Origin: Limnephilus marmoratus | Taxonomy: Eukaryota > Arthropoda > Insecta > Trichoptera > Limnephilidae | Direction: 5' to 3' | Length of the DNA stretch: 64,000 nt | Assembly: GCA_917880885.1 (NCBI GenBank) | Contig: OU862908.1 | Coordinates: 56,441,819-56,505,818 of the forward strand | Shown: piece after piece, positions 62,395 to 64,000 of the stretch | How positions within the stretch are numbered: the stretch's first letter is position 1 | How the letters are laid out: every line of letters begins with the position of its first letter | The notes under the pieces: generated by a model | What the model saw: the letters and a program-made list of their open reading frames with translations, nothing else | Database searches by the model: none | What the model was told of the DNA's origin: nothing | Made by a program: the position numbers and the translations under genes

Positions 62395-63437
62395 TGTACT
62401 TTGTCATTTTACATTCCATTATCAATCTGTCAGATATGATGGGAAATCTGTCAAGTTGGCAATGCTGCTGGGTTTCCTCTTTAGCTGGTTTTATATTATG
62501 ATGGAAGGTGTTGAAATAATAACGCACAAGTTGTTTGTAGATATTTATTAAATCCCAATAGTTATCAATGTTTTAATATGGTAAATAGACATTTAGATTT
62601 ACTATTTGCTACCATCAATTATAGCGATGATTACACGCTTCATGCTAACAACGCAGTGAGAGAACAGACGGGGGTCTGCCTCAACACAGTACGCAGTAGT
62701 GACGGTTAAACTATGTTTCAATAAATCGAATGTATAATTTTTAAGATGATTAAAATATTTTTATCGTAACACATAATAGATTAATTAAAATTCTAAATCA
62801 CACTGACTGGAATGGAACTTTTTAATCACCGATAACAGTGCGGTTTTACCGCACTGTTGCCAACTTCACAGTGAAATATACCTCTTTTACAAATTGCATC
62901 AAGTGGAATTTATTTATAATATTAAACATTTTATCGTTGCACCGGACAAAATATTGATTCTGGCAAGACAAATTTGACATTAGAGGAACAATCATTTGGT
63001 AATGGTTTATGTGATATTTAAAATAAATTTATATGAGTTAAGTGAGAATAATACCAGTTACAATTTGAATAATGAATTGAACTATGAGACTATTTTTTAA
63101 GTGTCAAATTTTGGCGCAACGATGATTAAAAACTAATTAAGAGTATTGGACCCGTTCATGTTTTTGCTGAGACTTCGGGCTGAAGGCCCGAACCCGGCAA
63201 AAACAAACGGAAATATATTATTGTTTATTATGATTAACAATAATAATATAATAGAGATTTACCCTTCTTTTTTTTTGTAAATGCTTTTTCATTAAATATG
63301 TGTTTCAAACTATTTTTTTTTTGGAGACATCATATCTACTGATAACACACCATGTATGAATGCTATAATAGAATATAAAATTAATAAAAAAACTTTCATA
63401 ATTAACTGTCATAAATTTTTGTTACAAATTTCATTTC
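62395..63437. other. Non-coding stretch
   Basis: AT-rich. GTGCGGTTTTACCGCAC at 62839-62855 is a perfect small hairpin and GACTTCGGGCTGAAGGCCCGAAC at about 63172 forms another. No frames or element ends were recognised. Confidence 0.4.
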
Positions 63438-63950
63438 TTAAGAAGGAAAAAACACTTTTCTACTAAGGCATTCATACCACTCTCTCGATCCAATACCGTC
63501 TTCTAAGGCCGCAACCTTCAATCCTCGATCTTTGTGCTCGCCAAAACTTATCCGCTGGGATAAATTATTTGCAAAAGAAAACATTCCTTCAAAAACTACA
63601 GCGCAATCGTCAATGTTGGTGAAATGGGTGACGTGGAATGAAGAGCAGTCAGATCTCTGCCCGCATTTAAGTTTCTGCAAACAAGAATCTCCTAGTTGCT
63701 CGTACCAACATTGAATGATCGCACTTTAAAACTTTCCTCATGATATTTTATTGCGCCACCTAGAAAACAAGACTAGCGGCGAAAAGCTGACCAAACTGGA
63801 AAGGAGCAAACAAACAGACAGCAGGGTCAGTCTGCTCACAATCACCTGCAGGATCACCAAGTTTACTGATCCAACCGTACTTGATGCAGAGGAAATATTT
63901 TTCAACAATTTGCCCATCGTTTCATTCCCTTTACCCAAATAATGGAGACG
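63438..63950. other. Overlapping open frames at the window edge
   Basis: The minus strand is open at 63438-63700 with a Cys-containing product (CWYEQLGDSCLQKLKCGQRS then CSSFHVTHFTNIDDCAVVFE). The plus strand is open at about 63439-63717 (PKLIRWDKLFAKENIPSKTT) and 63745-63942 (LRHLENKTSGEKLTKLERSK). One strand is probably coding or recently coding, given the higher GC and long frames, but no family is recognised and I cannot decide which. Confidence 0.3.
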
Positions 63951-64000
63951 TACGTCAGTTTCAGACAATTCAACGCTCTTGATTGCCGTTGAGCAGTGAG

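Overview
This window is AT-rich animal nuclear DNA, most likely from an insect. It has spliced genes with GT-AG introns, jockey/CR1-type LINEs, Penelope-like elements (PLEs), tRNA-derived SINEs, Helitrons, many hAT and PIF/Harbinger-type MITEs, and a degenerate GGTTA (TTAGG-like) array. I cannot fix the order or species. Nothing looks bacterial, and there is no CRISPR or phage content.

Host genes are few. The best supported is a complete ASCC2 orthologue on the minus strand. Its 11 exons run from 51152 down to 38256 and sum to exactly 747 codons including the stop. The others are a minus-strand THAP-domain gene with phase-0 introns (17270-18291), an unrecognised two-exon plus-strand gene of 202 residues (56830-58796), one orphan exon of a CCDC25-like gene (34182-34273), and a small acidic minus-strand ORF (29554-29733).

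Most of the rest is nested mobile DNA. From 1 to 8.8 kb a defective plus-strand LINE sits inside the reverse transcriptase gene of a minus-strand LINE. From 9.0 to 11.8 kb lie a long-inverted-repeat element carrying the GGTTA array and two abutting DNA elements, one with a MADF fragment. From 13.8 to 15.1 kb a PLE is broken by a hAT MITE with an exact 8-bp target duplication. From 20.1 to 23.3 kb one hAT element sits inside another, both with perfect 8-bp duplications. From 31.1 to 34.1 kb a SINE is split by a hAT transposon, which is split by an 829-bp hAT MITE, which carries a palindrome of two head-to-head tRNA-like genes. From 51.5 to 54.0 kb is a P-element/THAP9-like transposase relic, divergent from ASCC2 with 402 bp between start codons. 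From 54.3 to 56.6 kb is a near-identical 1.13-kb tandem duplication, and from 59.2 to 60.1 kb a large palindrome interrupted by a truncated LINE.

The pattern I would look at first is a set of hammerhead-ribozyme-like cores (CTGATGA-type box, short hairpin, GAAA) at PLE ends near 27.3, 49.0, 54.0 and 59.2/60.0 kb. Next are the palindromic tRNA pair in a hAT MITE and the long-inverted-repeat element that carries the GGTTA array. All gene names rest on reading translations by eye; no database search was run.
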